NCBI RefSeq assembly: GCF_002222635.1
Contig: NZ_CP022422.1
Coordinates: 1-64,000, forward strand
Source of the DNA: Pseudosulfitobacter pseudonitzschiae
Lineage (GTDB): Bacteria; Pseudomonadota; Alphaproteobacteria; Rhodobacterales; Rhodobacteraceae
Direction: 5' to 3'
Length of the DNA: 64,000 nucleotides
Part shown: positions 8,136 through 16,236 of the stretch, one piece after another
Layout of the letters: each line of letters starts with the position of its first letter
Position numbering within the stretch: the first letter of the stretch is position 1
Notes under the pieces: generated by a model
Told to the model about the DNA's origin: nothing
Database searches by the model: none
The model's input: only the letters and a program-made list of their open reading frames with translations
Translations under genes and position numbers: made by a program

Positions 8136-10607
8136 TCAAACTTGCACAACCGCTTGAGCGGCAATTAGGGCTTCGACAGCTACTTGAACCTCGGCATAGA
8201 GTTCGGTGTCCAACCCTTCCGCATCAATTTCTATGATTAATGCATAGCGCACAGAAGGCAAACCTTCGGCGAGAAGCTTTTTGGATTTCCACCATCCAGT
8301 GACTGGGTGAACGGCCAACAAGTTTCGCCTTGCGAGATCTGATGCCTTGCAAGTCAGTTGATCGATGTGCAGCGATCCGACATGGCGCCGATTGCTACCG
8401 TATTCCCAAAGATCATCCTCGTCGTTTGCGGGACCGTCGGGCTGTTCGGCCGCCTTGCTGATCCGAGCTAGGAATTGGGCTTCGTTCTCGCCGGCGCGAT
8501 TGAGTTGGAACCGCAGATTGTGGGATGCGTAGCGATAACGAACGCCGCGTGAGGCTTCTGACGGGTTTGGAGCAATAAAGCTGCTTAGCGCCACCCGCAA
8601 GGTAACGTCGGCATTGCCGAGCGCGCGCAAAGCCTCAACGGGCCAGGGTAGTGCGAAAAGCTTCAACTCATTGTGGACATCACCGCCGGTCTTTTCGGAG
8701 ATTCCGTAGGGTGTAATCGTGTCTTCCACGATGAGTGTCAGCGCGTTCGACGCGCTGCGGCGGGCACGGGCCATGTCCGGAACGCCAAATCCATAGCGCT
8801 GAAAAAGCGGCATGTAATGACCTTTGTTCGCTTGGGCCGGCAAATGTGCTCGCATCTGCTGAGTCCAACGCGCGGAAGACACATAGAGACCACGGACTGT
8901 CTCGGGCCAAAGTGTCGGATAATCCGACCAGAGTTCCGTTACATCCTTCGCTGCAAGCGCTGTCGCAGCGCTGGTGTCGAAGGTGAATGTGAAAGATCGG
9001 ACCGGATAATTATGGTGCGTCGAAAGGAGCGATAACCATCCGTGCCGCATTGGCGGAGGCATGGCACTTAGCGCCCAGTTTCCGCCCTCAAGGACAACGT
9101 CCGGCTTGTTCGGCCAATGGGACGACCACGATGCAGTTCTCGAAGCTGGCGATAGATCGCCGAATGGTGCAAGCGCTTGGGCCGGGTCTCCGTTTGGCAG
9201 TACAGTCTTCTCGGTAAAGGCTCCAACAGACAAAACATTCCACGCTTGGGCAGGCGACTCGATCTCGTTGTCTTCGTGATCGCATCGGTCGAGGTAGTTT
9301 CCGGCACCAAAGGTGAAGTTGTCGGTATTCCCTGCCGAAACCAGCACCAGGCGCTGCTGTCTGAGTCCACCTGAAACACCGGCGGCAAGCTGATCGACTT
9401 CCGTCGACCACGAGGTCGGGGCACCGTCGTGCGGCGTGTCCTCACCCGTCGTCGTCGTCATGGTGAAAGTACGGCGTCGGGGACCAACCTGTTCGACCGC
9501 ATTGATCGCCTGCCTGGTCACCGCGCCTAGGAGATGATGCGGGTTCATGCCGGCATCTGGCAGGAGTTTGACGGATTCCAGACGGTTCATGACCATAACT
9601 GGGTTCGCCTGATGAAGTTTTTGCGTCAGATCGCCAAAGAGCGCGAGTCCTCCCATCTGCGTTCCATGGCCCTTCACATCCTCCAATCCCCAAGCCGGAT
9701 TTGCGGCATGTCGATCATCCACGCTAAGCGCCGGCTGAATCAGAGGATGCGCCCGACTGACACCAGTATCCAGGAGCGTAACGTAGCCAGCATTGGGGTG
9801 ATCCGAATAGGTGGTCCGGCCTGAAAGCTCATCAACCCACTGTGCCTGTTCGACCACCGGCAAGCCGTCAAAGAAATCTGCAGTGATTGTCGGAGCGGCA
9901 AGTGCGCGTACGCCACCCAGTCGCCGGACGGCTTGGGCAAGCTGATTGCGATCGGCCTGGACGACCACCACTGTATCTTCGGGAAACTCCAGCCGATCCG
10001 CGCCCACAGTCACACCATAGTTAGGCGCTGCTGCAACGAAGGCCTCGGTCATTTGGGGCTCGAGCCAAACCTCCCAGACTGCCGCAATATCCGCCGCGGG
10101 AAACTTGCCCGGCGGGCTGCGCCAGAGGGCACGCAATCCCGCTTCCGTAATGGCAGTGACGCTTTGAACCAAGTCTGCATTCTTTGGTCGGCCCAGGATG
10201 AATTCACCATCTTTTTCGCGATCAGGCGTGTCTTCCGTCCGAAACTGGTCGACCTTCTTGCGCAGGTTCTCAATACCCTTGGCTGTTGCAAACACCGTCG
10301 CACGCTCTTGGGCGCCACCTGGAATAGGAAAATCTTCGATGCGGAGAAGCATAAGGCCACTGGCGTCTAGGCTATCCTTTTTCAGGCGCTCGTCGATACG
10401 GGAGCTGATTTCGAGATAAACGCCGGGAAGCTCAGTGGCCGAAATATCCGGCAACGCGTCGATGGCCTGAAGCAGCGCTTGGGCGTGCGCAGCGCGATTG
10501 GGGACATCACTTGGTCTTTTGGACCCGCCCCTGCCCTTTGCCTTGAATGGGCGAGGTTGTCCTAGATTGCGAAGGTGGAAGTGTGGAAGCTCTCGTGCCA
10601 TTGTCAT
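8136..10607 (-). CDS. ietS: IetS subtilisin-like serine protease
   Basis: An 823-residue S8-family peptidase, the protease half of the IetAS module. IetAS was described as a plasmid-stabilising toxin-antitoxin-like pair on an Agrobacterium Ti plasmid and later listed as an anti-phage system. The catalytic triad is intact: Asp280 in LLDTGVS, His314 in KGHGTQ, Ser546 in DTSAATA; the oxyanion Asn is Asn427 in SAGN. There is no signal peptide, so it should act in the cytoplasm under control of the ATPase. Its start (ATG 10607 or 10601) lies about 100 bases inside ietA, an unusually long overlap. No membrane segment is seen. Confidence 0.85.
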   Translation of the reverse strand: MTMARELPHFHLRNLGQPRPFKAKGRGGSKRPSDVPNRAAHAQALLQAIDALPDISATELPGVYLEISSRIDERLKKDSLDASGLMLLRIEDFPIPGGAQERATVFATAKGIENLRKKVDQFRTEDTPDREKDGEFILGRPKNADLVQSVTAITEAGLRALWRSPPGKFPAADIAAVWEVWLEPQMTEAFVAAAPNYGVTVGADRLEFPEDTVVVVQADRNQLAQAVRRLGGVRALAAPTITADFFDGLPVVEQAQWVDELSGRTTYSDHPNAGYVTLLDTGVSRAHPLIQPALSVDDRHAANPAWGLEDVKGHGTQMGGLALFGDLTQKLHQANPVMVMNRLESVKLLPDAGMNPHHLLGAVTRQAINAVEQVGPRRRTFTMTTTTGEDTPHDGAPTSWSTEVDQLAAGVSGGLRQQRLVLVSAGNTDNFTFGAGNYLDRCDHEDNEIESPAQAWNVLSVGAFTEKTVLPNGDPAQALAPFGDLSPASRTASWSSHWPNKPDVVLEGGNWALSAMPPPMRHGWLSLLSTHHNYPVRSFTFTFDTSAATALAAKDVTELWSDYPTLWPETVRGLYVSSARWTQQMRAHLPAQANKGHYMPLFQRYGFGVPDMARARRSASNALTLIVEDTITPYGISEKTGGDVHNELKLFALPWPVEALRALGNADVTLRVALSSFIAPNPSEASRGVRYRYASHNLRFQLNRAGENEAQFLARISKAAEQPDGPANDEDDLWEYGSNRRHVGSLHIDQLTCKASDLARRNLLAVHPVTGWWKSKKLLAEGLPSVRYALIIEIDAEGLDTELYAEVQVAVEALIAAQAVVQV

Positions 10608-11589
10608 TGGTCCCTAAATCTTGGAGCGACCGTCGGCGTTCGAGGGCGTCAAGCAAATCCTGTGTCGCAATCTTGTCAGTATCATTCAAAACCGCACGTC
10701 TCGCGGCATCTTCCGCCGCCGCCACAATATCGGCCGTTGAGAGGCCAGTGGCGACATCCGTCACCCGCTTCCATCCTATTCGATTGAACGAGAAACCGAT
10801 CAGACGGCGTTCGAGTGCCTGTCGGATGGCGGGACCATCGGGCATCACATAGGGCAACACGAGATCGAAGCGGCGCAGCACGGCGCGGTCAAGAATTCCC
10901 GGCAAGTTTGTAGTGGCGACGACGATCGAAGGCCCTGTGTCTTCATCCAGGAACTGCAAGAATGAGTTCAGAACCCGCCGGGCTTCGCCGACATCGTTCT
11001 CACCGCCTCGGGCCGCAGCCAAAGCGTCAATTTCATCGAACAGGTAGATACCGCGTGTCGTCTTGATGGCATCAAAGACCATCTTCAATTTTTGCGCCGT
11101 TTCGCCCATGAACTTCGTTATTAGACCGTGGAGCATGACCGAAAATAAGGGGTACTGCAGCTCCCCGGCCAGTGCTGACGCACTCAGTGTCTTGCCGGTA
11201 CCGGGAGGACCAGAGAGGAGAACGCGCCTCCGCGGCTTCAGGCCTTTTGCCTCGAGCTTTTCGCGCATACGCGTCTCGAAGACGAGATGCGACAGTTCAC
11301 TCCCAATCCTATCCGGTAAGATTACATCGACGAGTCGCTCCGTCGGATAGGACGCGGCAAGAAACTCTGCAAGATCGCCGCGAGGCGTTGCGATAGGGGT
11401 GACTGCAGGGGTTCGCTTTGCTGGCGGCTTTTGCCCCGCTTCAGCCCACTGCCGCAACTGTTCAGCCAGCCGGGTGTGTCCCTTCTGCTCTTCGGCCGCC
11501 GAGAGTTGCATCGCCAGATCGTAAAAACGATCAGCGTCCCCTTCTGCGTGGCTCTTGACGAGACCGATGAGTTGTTGGGCGGAAGCCAA
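10507..11589 (-). CDS. ietA: IetA AAA+ ATPase
   Basis: A 360-residue AAA+ ATPase upstream of, and overlapping, the subtilisin-like protease. Walker A GPPGTGKT is at 127-134 and Walker B YLFDEID at about 182-188, followed by a sensor region VVATTNLPGILD and Arg-rich RRFD. The N-terminal 60 residues are helical and may sense or bind a partner. In IetAS systems the ATPase presumably restrains or feeds the protease. The C-terminal 33 codons overlap ietS in another frame. It is transcribed leftward from the 11.6 kb intergenic region. Confidence 0.85.
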   Translation of the reverse strand: MASAQQLIGLVKSHAEGDADRFYDLAMQLSAAEEQKGHTRLAEQLRQWAEAGQKPPAKRTPAVTPIATPRGDLAEFLAASYPTERLVDVILPDRIGSELSHLVFETRMREKLEAKGLKPRRRVLLSGPPGTGKTLSASALAGELQYPLFSVMLHGLITKFMGETAQKLKMVFDAIKTTRGIYLFDEIDALAAARGGENDVGEARRVLNSFLQFLDEDTGPSIVVATTNLPGILDRAVLRRFDLVLPYVMPDGPAIRQALERRLIGFSFNRIGWKRVTDVATGLSTADIVAAAEDAARRAVLNDTDKIATQDLLDALERRRSLQDLGTNDNGTRASTLPPSQSRTTSPIQGKGQGRVQKTK

Positions 11590-12276
11590 AGTCGAACTGC
11601 TCTTTCTAAATGATCATTTTCAGCGTTGATAGGGTCTTTTCTACATCCGAACCCTTTAATAGACCAGACAATTTGCACGGTTTGCATGCGGAGTGTGTCG
11701 GTTTTGTGCACTCGACCATCAACCTGAGTCCCAGCCTTGCGGCCTCCCCAGCTCGGCTTCGCGTGTCGCAGGGGAGAACGGCCCTTCGGTCCGTCGCGCA
11801 TTCGGCCATGCGGCCTCACCGCGGCGTTGCACCCAGGCCCCCGGTTTGCCCGCCTCGCGAGCACGTCCCTCCCCGGCCGCTCCGCCGGATTGCGCTCTGG
11901 TCTGTTTTGGCCCGAGGCCAAAACGATCCCGCCGCTCCATCCGTCTCCCGCGTCCGGTCGGGTCGTTTGCCTGCTCGGGTCGGGCAAACCTACCGTCAAA
12001 ACACACACACATGAGCGTGGAAGCATATCCTCCGGATGGCCCCCAAATCAGCCCGCGTCAAGGATCGCAAAACTTTTCGGCGAGGGCGGTGCCCGTGGCG
12101 CGGGGCGGTCCCGTGCGTGAGCGCGCGCATGTGTCCGGTGCTGCGCGCGGAAAACTTTTGCGCCCGGCAAGCCGGCGGCTGCGCCGTCCCTGACCCGGGC
12201 AGATTCGGAAACCAGGCATTCGGCCATGCCCCCACACTCACGTGGTGGCCTTGGAACCGAACACTGGAGACCAGAA
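11590..12276. other. Long non-coding region with inverted repeats
   Basis: 687 bases without a convincing gene; the ORFs here are GC-driven. It contains GTTTTGGCC/GGCCAAAAC (11904-11924, 3-base loop), GTTTGCC/GGCAAAC (11965-11989), and a widely spaced inverted pair CGCAAAACTTTTCGGCG (12066-12082) and CGCGGAAAACTTTTGCG (12146-12162, 15 of 17 positions complementary). The left end must hold the ietA promoter. It may be a replication or transfer site, but nothing proves it. Confidence 0.4.
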
Positions 12277-13206
12277 ATGGCGTACGACACTGCAAACACC
12301 TACGAGACCATCGAACTTTTCGGGCTGACCGAGAAGGACGCGCAGCTGCCGATCCCGGAGGATCACATCCTGACCGACCGCATCATCCGCGAGAGCTTCG
12401 AGGCTTTGCTCGGTCAGCTACGCGGGACCGGGCTTGAAGCCGAAATCGAACCGCTGGCCCATGGGCTCGCGACGATCCTGCAGCGCCGCAAGGTGGCACT
12501 CGGCAAGGAGGTCGACCGCACCGCGGACAAGATCGGCGCGCTGGCAAAATCCCACGACGGATCGGAGATCGCCGAGACCGCGCTCGAAGAGGCGCAGGCG
12601 CGCTTTGTGCAGCTGCGCGAGATCGTCAGCGCCATCGAGGTGATGAGCGAGGCGGCGGCGGAATGCTACGAGAGCGAAACGGGCCACGCCTTCATCCCGT
12701 CAGCCGGGTCGCGCGCAAGCGTCCGGGCGCAAGAGACCGGGGCGGTCTTCGAGGCGCGGCAGCTCCTCGAGCAGCACGACCGCGAGACTGCCGAGAAATC
12801 CAAAGTCGAGGGGGTGCCCCTGATCGTCTCAGGCGCCACCGACTGGACCGATGTCGATGTGATCTTCAACACGCTCGACAAGGTTCGCGAACGGATCAAG
12901 CAGAACCGCAACCAGGAGATTTTCCTCTGCCACAAGGGTGGCAAGCACGGGGCGGAGATGATTGCGGCCCGGTGGGCCCGGGCACGCGGGGTCGCGCAGG
13001 CGCGCTTCGATCCGCGCTGGTCCGCGCACGGGCGGGCGGCACCGTTCAAGTGCAACGACGAAATGCTGGACGACAAGTTCGCGGCGACGGGGGTTGTACT
13101 CTTCGGCGGCAACGGGGTCGCGCTGAACCTCGGGCAGAAGGCGGAAGCGAAAGGTCTGACGGTCATGCGGGTTGCGGACCCGGCGAAGAAGGCGTCGCAG
13201 GATTGA
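12277..13206 (+). CDS. DUF2493 (SLOG-like) protein
   Basis: A 309-residue cytoplasmic protein. The C-terminal third carries a DUF2493/YspA-type Rossmann domain: VPLIVSGATDWTDVDVIFNT, QEIFLCHKGGKHGAEMIAARWA, and VVLFGGNGVALNLGQKAEAKG. DUF2493 belongs to the SLOG superfamily, whose members bind nucleotides or nucleotide-derived ligands. The N-terminal two thirds are helical and charged, possibly coiled coil (residues 75-165). Such proteins are frequent on roseobacter plasmids and islands. ATG 12277 is preferred for the GGAGA site and the MAYDTANTYETIELFG beginning. Exact function unknown. Confidence 0.72.
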   Translation: MAYDTANTYETIELFGLTEKDAQLPIPEDHILTDRIIRESFEALLGQLRGTGLEAEIEPLAHGLATILQRRKVALGKEVDRTADKIGALAKSHDGSEIAETALEEAQARFVQLREIVSAIEVMSEAAAECYESETGHAFIPSAGSRASVRAQETGAVFEARQLLEQHDRETAEKSKVEGVPLIVSGATDWTDVDVIFNTLDKVRERIKQNRNQEIFLCHKGGKHGAEMIAARWARARGVAQARFDPRWSAHGRAAPFKCNDEMLDDKFAATGVVLFGGNGVALNLGQKAEAKGLTVMRVADPAKKASQD

Positions 13207-13438
13207 AGAGAGAGGGTCGCCTTCGGGCGGCCATTTCGTTGTTTTCCCAGATGTGTGCGAACCTCGGCGGTATCGCAGTGAGCTCCAGCAACGGGCATCG
13301 ACAGGCTTGGTGATCGCAATCCGGCCAATCTGTTTTTGGGAATGGCTGGATGGTATCTCGATGCAATCACAGCTTAATGTGGCCGTGCGGCAGAAGACAT
13401 TTGTTGCGCAGCTCAACACCCGAACAGGTTTTTCCTCA

Positions 13439-14515
13439 ATGCCTTTTTCTCCGGAACGCACCAAAGAGATCCAATCACGCATTGATGCGCGTTTGCGGTC
13501 CGGGCAGGCAAACGATTGGGAAGTGTCTTTTCTCACAAACATGGCTGAACGGTTTGAGCGTCACGGGACGGAGACGCGTCTGAGCAAAGCTCAGTACGCC
13601 AGCCTGCACAAAGTCCTGAAACTGGAAGGGGAAAAACCGGCCCAGACAAGGGCAGCTGCCGACGACGGCACTTCGAAACCAGCACCAAAGCGCAGCCCCA
13701 GAGCCGTTCAGGCGAGACCCCGTTCGATCTCCGTGAGCCGCGCAATCACCGCACCTCGGCGTGCCGTGCGCAAGGCTCAACGCCAAATCATGGTGCCGTT
13801 GGTGATCGCTGTCGGGTTCTTCGCGTTGGTTGGATCATTGTTTGAGACGTCGAGTTCACGATCCACGCCCTACAGTCCGTCAGCAATTCCCACATCGCAA
13901 ACGACAAACACCACTTACGTCTATGTGACAGGGACACGTGTCAACCAACGTTCTGAGCCGTCTACCGCGAACGCTGTGATGGGCGTCTTGAGCGAAGGGA
14001 CTCGCGTCGAAATGCTTCGCGATGAAGGGCAATGGACCCAAATTCGGTCTAACTTGGGAGTGGGCTGGATGTCTTCCAGTTTCCTATCGCCGGTCGCGCC
14101 ACCTGCAGAGCGACCCGCCTCGCAAGACCGGTCGCTTCGAGCCAGCGATGTGCGGATCATTGATGGTGATACGATTGATATTCGAGGCATGACAGCGAAC
14201 GTGCGTCTCGTCGGGTTTAACGCGCCTGAGACATGGAGACCATCCTGCACTGCAGAGCGCCAGGTCGGGGAACAGGCAACAGCGCGTCTTGGTCAATTGG
14301 TGCGGGGTGCGGCGTCAATTGAATTTGAGCGCGTGGCCTGTTCCTGCCGGCCCGGGACTGAAGGCACCGATCGATGCAATTTCGGGCGGCTTTGTGGCTC
14401 GTTGTTCGTTGACGGTCGGGACGTGGGCAGTACGCTCATTGCTGAAGGTTTGGCCGTGCCATACCGATGTGGCCGCACCAGCTGTCCCCCACCCCCTCAA
14501 TCCTGGTGCCGATAG
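13439..14515 (+). CDS. Membrane SH3 / thermonuclease-like protein
   Basis: A 358-residue protein with an Arg/Lys-rich N-terminal region, one membrane segment (about 117-135), a bacterial SH3 domain (about 160-216, VNQRSEPSTANAVMGVLSEG ... GVGWMSSSFL) and a C-terminal staphylococcal-nuclease domain (about 235-345). Key nuclease positions look intact: Arg256 and Glu264 in the RLVGFNAPE segment and Arg317 in FGRLCGSLFVDG. Topology would place SH3 and nuclease outside the cytoplasm, able to bind wall and cut DNA. Start ATG 13439 matches the MPFSPERTKEIQ beginning; the ribosome site is weak. The role in the element is unknown; trimming DNA or defending the surface are guesses. Confidence 0.72.
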   Translation: MPFSPERTKEIQSRIDARLRSGQANDWEVSFLTNMAERFERHGTETRLSKAQYASLHKVLKLEGEKPAQTRAAADDGTSKPAPKRSPRAVQARPRSISVSRAITAPRRAVRKAQRQIMVPLVIAVGFFALVGSLFETSSSRSTPYSPSAIPTSQTTNTTYVYVTGTRVNQRSEPSTANAVMGVLSEGTRVEMLRDEGQWTQIRSNLGVGWMSSSFLSPVAPPAERPASQDRSLRASDVRIIDGDTIDIRGMTANVRLVGFNAPETWRPSCTAERQVGEQATARLGQLVRGAASIEFERVACSCRPGTEGTDRCNFGRLCGSLFVDGRDVGSTLIAEGLAVPYRCGRTSCPPPPQSWCR

Positions 14516-14872
14516 CAGGGGCACTCACCCAACACAGACGACGGATCATCGCGCGCGGCTGAACGCTGACCCGCAGCGTGATGCGCGTGACGGATCATTA
14601 TCCAGATGCATTGGATCAGAACGAACCAAGCCACCTCAGACCGGTATCGACGGGTGCGAACGCAACTGCAAAGTGGCGGCACAAATTTGGGTCTCTCCTT
14701 TTTGCTCATCGATGTGGATCGCACGGGGTCGGCCCGTTCGTGCCCTCAGCTCACGCTTCGGCAAGCACAAATACGGCTTCCACGGCTAGCCGCGGACCCT
14801 CCGCATTTGCGCTTGCGACCGGGCCTCTTGCCCCGTGCCGGGTGATCCCCATCGCAACAAGGAGTAACCCAA
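14516..14872. other. Non-coding stretch
   Basis: 357 bases between the nuclease gene and a small ORF. Several long open frames cross it, but they run on through the next gene and the palindrome region without a ribosome site, so I read none as coding. No clear repeat or terminator was noted. The last 20 bases carry the AAGGAG ribosome site of the next gene. Confidence 0.4.
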
Positions 14873-15079
14873 ATGACCAACCACTACGTCGCCACCGTCC
14901 CCGTCAAGTTCACCGATACCGATGGCCAGGAGCGCACCCGTTTTCAGCGCGTGGGTGCGATGTTCCGCAACACCCGCAACGGGGATGGATCGGAGTTCTT
15001 CAGCCTCAAGCTCGACTTTCCCGTTGCGGTCTCGGAGCTGGTGATGTTCCCACCGAGCGCGAAAGATCCCCAGGACTAA
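14873..15079 (+). CDS. Small conserved plasmid-type protein
   Basis: A 68-residue soluble protein: MTNHYVATVPVKFTDTDG, RTRFQRVGAMFRNTR, FFSLKLDFPVAVSELVMFPP. I recall similar small beta-rich proteins next to relaxase loci in Rhodobacterales, but no named function. The ribosome site AAGGAG lies ten bases before ATG. A perfect 11-bp hairpin follows the stop (15096-15126). It might act at the adjacent putative oriT; this is inference from position only. Confidence 0.6.
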   Translation: MTNHYVATVPVKFTDTDGQERTRFQRVGAMFRNTRNGDGSEFFSLKLDFPVAVSELVMFPPSAKDPQD

Positions 15080-15095
15080 ATCCTCTGACGAGGAT

Positions 15096-15126
15096 GGGCC
15101 GCCCCAGGACGATCTTGGGGCGGCCC
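15096..15126. repeat. 11-bp perfect hairpin
   Basis: GGGCCGCCCCA (15096-15106) pairs with TGGGGCGGCCC (15116-15126) across a 9-base loop. There is no following T-run, so it is either a rho-independent-like stop without a tail or part of the palindromic transfer-origin region. Confidence 0.6.
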
Positions 15127-15240
15127 GATCCCTGTTCCAGGGATGCCGTCACCGGCGCGTGTGATCGCCTACAGCGACCTCCTCTTGGTGCCGGTCGCTG
15201 CGCGTTCAAGGGACGCACTCCCCCCAGAATGATCAGGCCG

Positions 15241-15418
15241 CGACAGGGCGGACAGGCAGCCTCAAGGGGGCCATCCACAAAAACCTATCGGCCAAGGCCT
15301 CCCGGTTTTTGCGGCAGAGATTTGGCAAGCCAAATCTGGCCCTCCTTGACCCTGCCTGTCCGCCCTGTCGGAGGGGTTGCGCCCGCCCGCGGTTCCGTCC
15401 GAACACGTGCGTGTTCGG
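15241..15418. other. Candidate oriT: nested palindromes upstream of the relaxase operon
   Basis: A perfect 19-bp inverted repeat CGACAGGGCGGACAGGCAG (15241-15259 against 15352-15370) encloses a tight palindrome AGATTTGGC-AA-GCCAAATCT (15318-15337), and a third, CCGAACACG-TG-CGTGTTCGG (15399-15418), follows at once. The region carries no convincing gene and sits about 220 bases before the mobC/virD2-like genes, where transfer origins usually lie. The palindromes are seen; oriT function is inferred and no nic site could be assigned. Confidence 0.5.
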
Positions 15419-15564
15419 CCAGACCCTCGGGCGGTGCTGGGGAAGGGGACCCCTAGGACAGGTGGGTCGCCCGGTGGTGAGGGCGGCAGAGCCGCGTCCC
15501 TGCGGGCCGCGGCGTGAAGCGGACACCAAGGCTGCCTGAGCCTGAATGCGACGTAAGTATATAA

Positions 15565-15592
15565 TTGACAGGTCGGTATATTATCGTAAGGT
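15565..15592 (+). promoter_or_regulatory. Relaxosome promoter with GTATATTATC motif
   Basis: TTGACA (15565-15570) and a weak -10 TAAGGT (15587-15592) flank the motif GTATATTATC (15576-15585). The same motif occurs at 34905-34914 and, as GTATATTTTC on the minus strand, at 36968-36977, all in promoter regions of transfer genes. It could be a shared operator. Confidence 0.45.
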
Positions 15593-15642
15593 AGGGGCAG
15601 CCTTGGTGGAAGGTGGCAGGAAATAGGGGGTCTTTCTTCCGC

Positions 15643-16236
15643 ATGTCCCGAACAAAACGCCTGACAGAGATGGAGAAGATGCAGATCGTCCGCGAGGCCG
15701 CGGAGGGTGTGTCGACTTCTGAGCTGGCCGAGCGTTTCGAGGTCACATCACGGGCCGTGCGCTATGTCCTGAAAGCCGATGCCGAGCGCCAGACGGATGC
15801 CGCGATCCCGGTCTCAGCGGTCAGTGTGAAGGTCACGGCTGCGGAGCTTGAGGCGCTCGACGCGGTGCTGGCGAAGGCGGGGATCGAGAGCCGGGCCGAA
15901 GGGCTGCGGCGGCTCATTCAGGCGGCGGGCGGCGTGTTCGTTCCGGACGCGCAGATGGCAGCAGAGATGGCGCGCTACCGCGCCTCTCTGCACGAGGTCG
16001 GCAATGGGGTCGCGCAGATCGCCAAGCAGATGACGCGGGCCAACCGGCAGGGGCAGGGGGCCGGGGGAGGCACGAGTGCCGAGTTCACCGAATTGCGCCT
16101 TGCGCAGATGCGCGGGCTGGCGCGGTTCATCCTGGATTCCGCTGACGAGATCGACCTGCTGCTGCGGCGTCGGCGCGACGTCATGCAGCTGGAGGCCACG
16201 GCCGCGCTGAGGGAGTTTGCCCATGCGGCTGAATGA
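15643..16236 (+). CDS. MobC/VirD1-like relaxosome accessory protein
   Basis: A 197-residue protein with an N-terminal helix-turn-helix (MSRTKRLTEMEKMQIVREAA ... ELAERFEVTSRAVRYVL, residues 1-45) and a ribbon-helix-helix/mobilisation part (VSVKVTAAELEALDAVL ... SRAEGLRRLIQAAGG, then RYRASLHEVGNGVAQIAKQM). MobC-type proteins bind oriT and help the relaxase nick DNA. ATG 15643 is chosen as the MSRTKR start. It overlaps the relaxase gene by 14 bases and follows the palindromic region, so it is very likely the oriT-binding partner. Confidence 0.78.
   Translation: MSRTKRLTEMEKMQIVREAAEGVSTSELAERFEVTSRAVRYVLKADAERQTDAAIPVSAVSVKVTAAELEALDAVLAKAGIESRAEGLRRLIQAAGGVFVPDAQMAAEMARYRASLHEVGNGVAQIAKQMTRANRQGQGAGGGTSAEFTELRLAQMRGLARFILDSADEIDLLLRRRRDVMQLEATAALREFAHAAE

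Noticed and set aside
11322-12026. A 234-residue minus-strand ORF upstream of ietA
   Set aside because: It overlaps the ietA N-terminus in another frame and has no family resemblance; GC-rich non-coding DNA easily stays open.
12036-12437. A 133-residue plus-strand ORF before the DUF2493 gene
   Set aside because: It overlaps the DUF2493 start in another frame and is low-complexity; ATG 12277 with its ribosome site is better.
13172-13438. Upstream extension of the SH3/nuclease protein from 13172
   Set aside because: The extension overlaps the end of the DUF2493 gene and is Arg-rich non-protein-like text; relatives begin at MPFSPERTKE.
14578-15456. A 292-residue plus-strand ORF through 14.6-15.5 kb
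   Set aside because: It runs through the well-supported 68-residue gene and the palindromes in another frame, with low-complexity Arg/Pro text.
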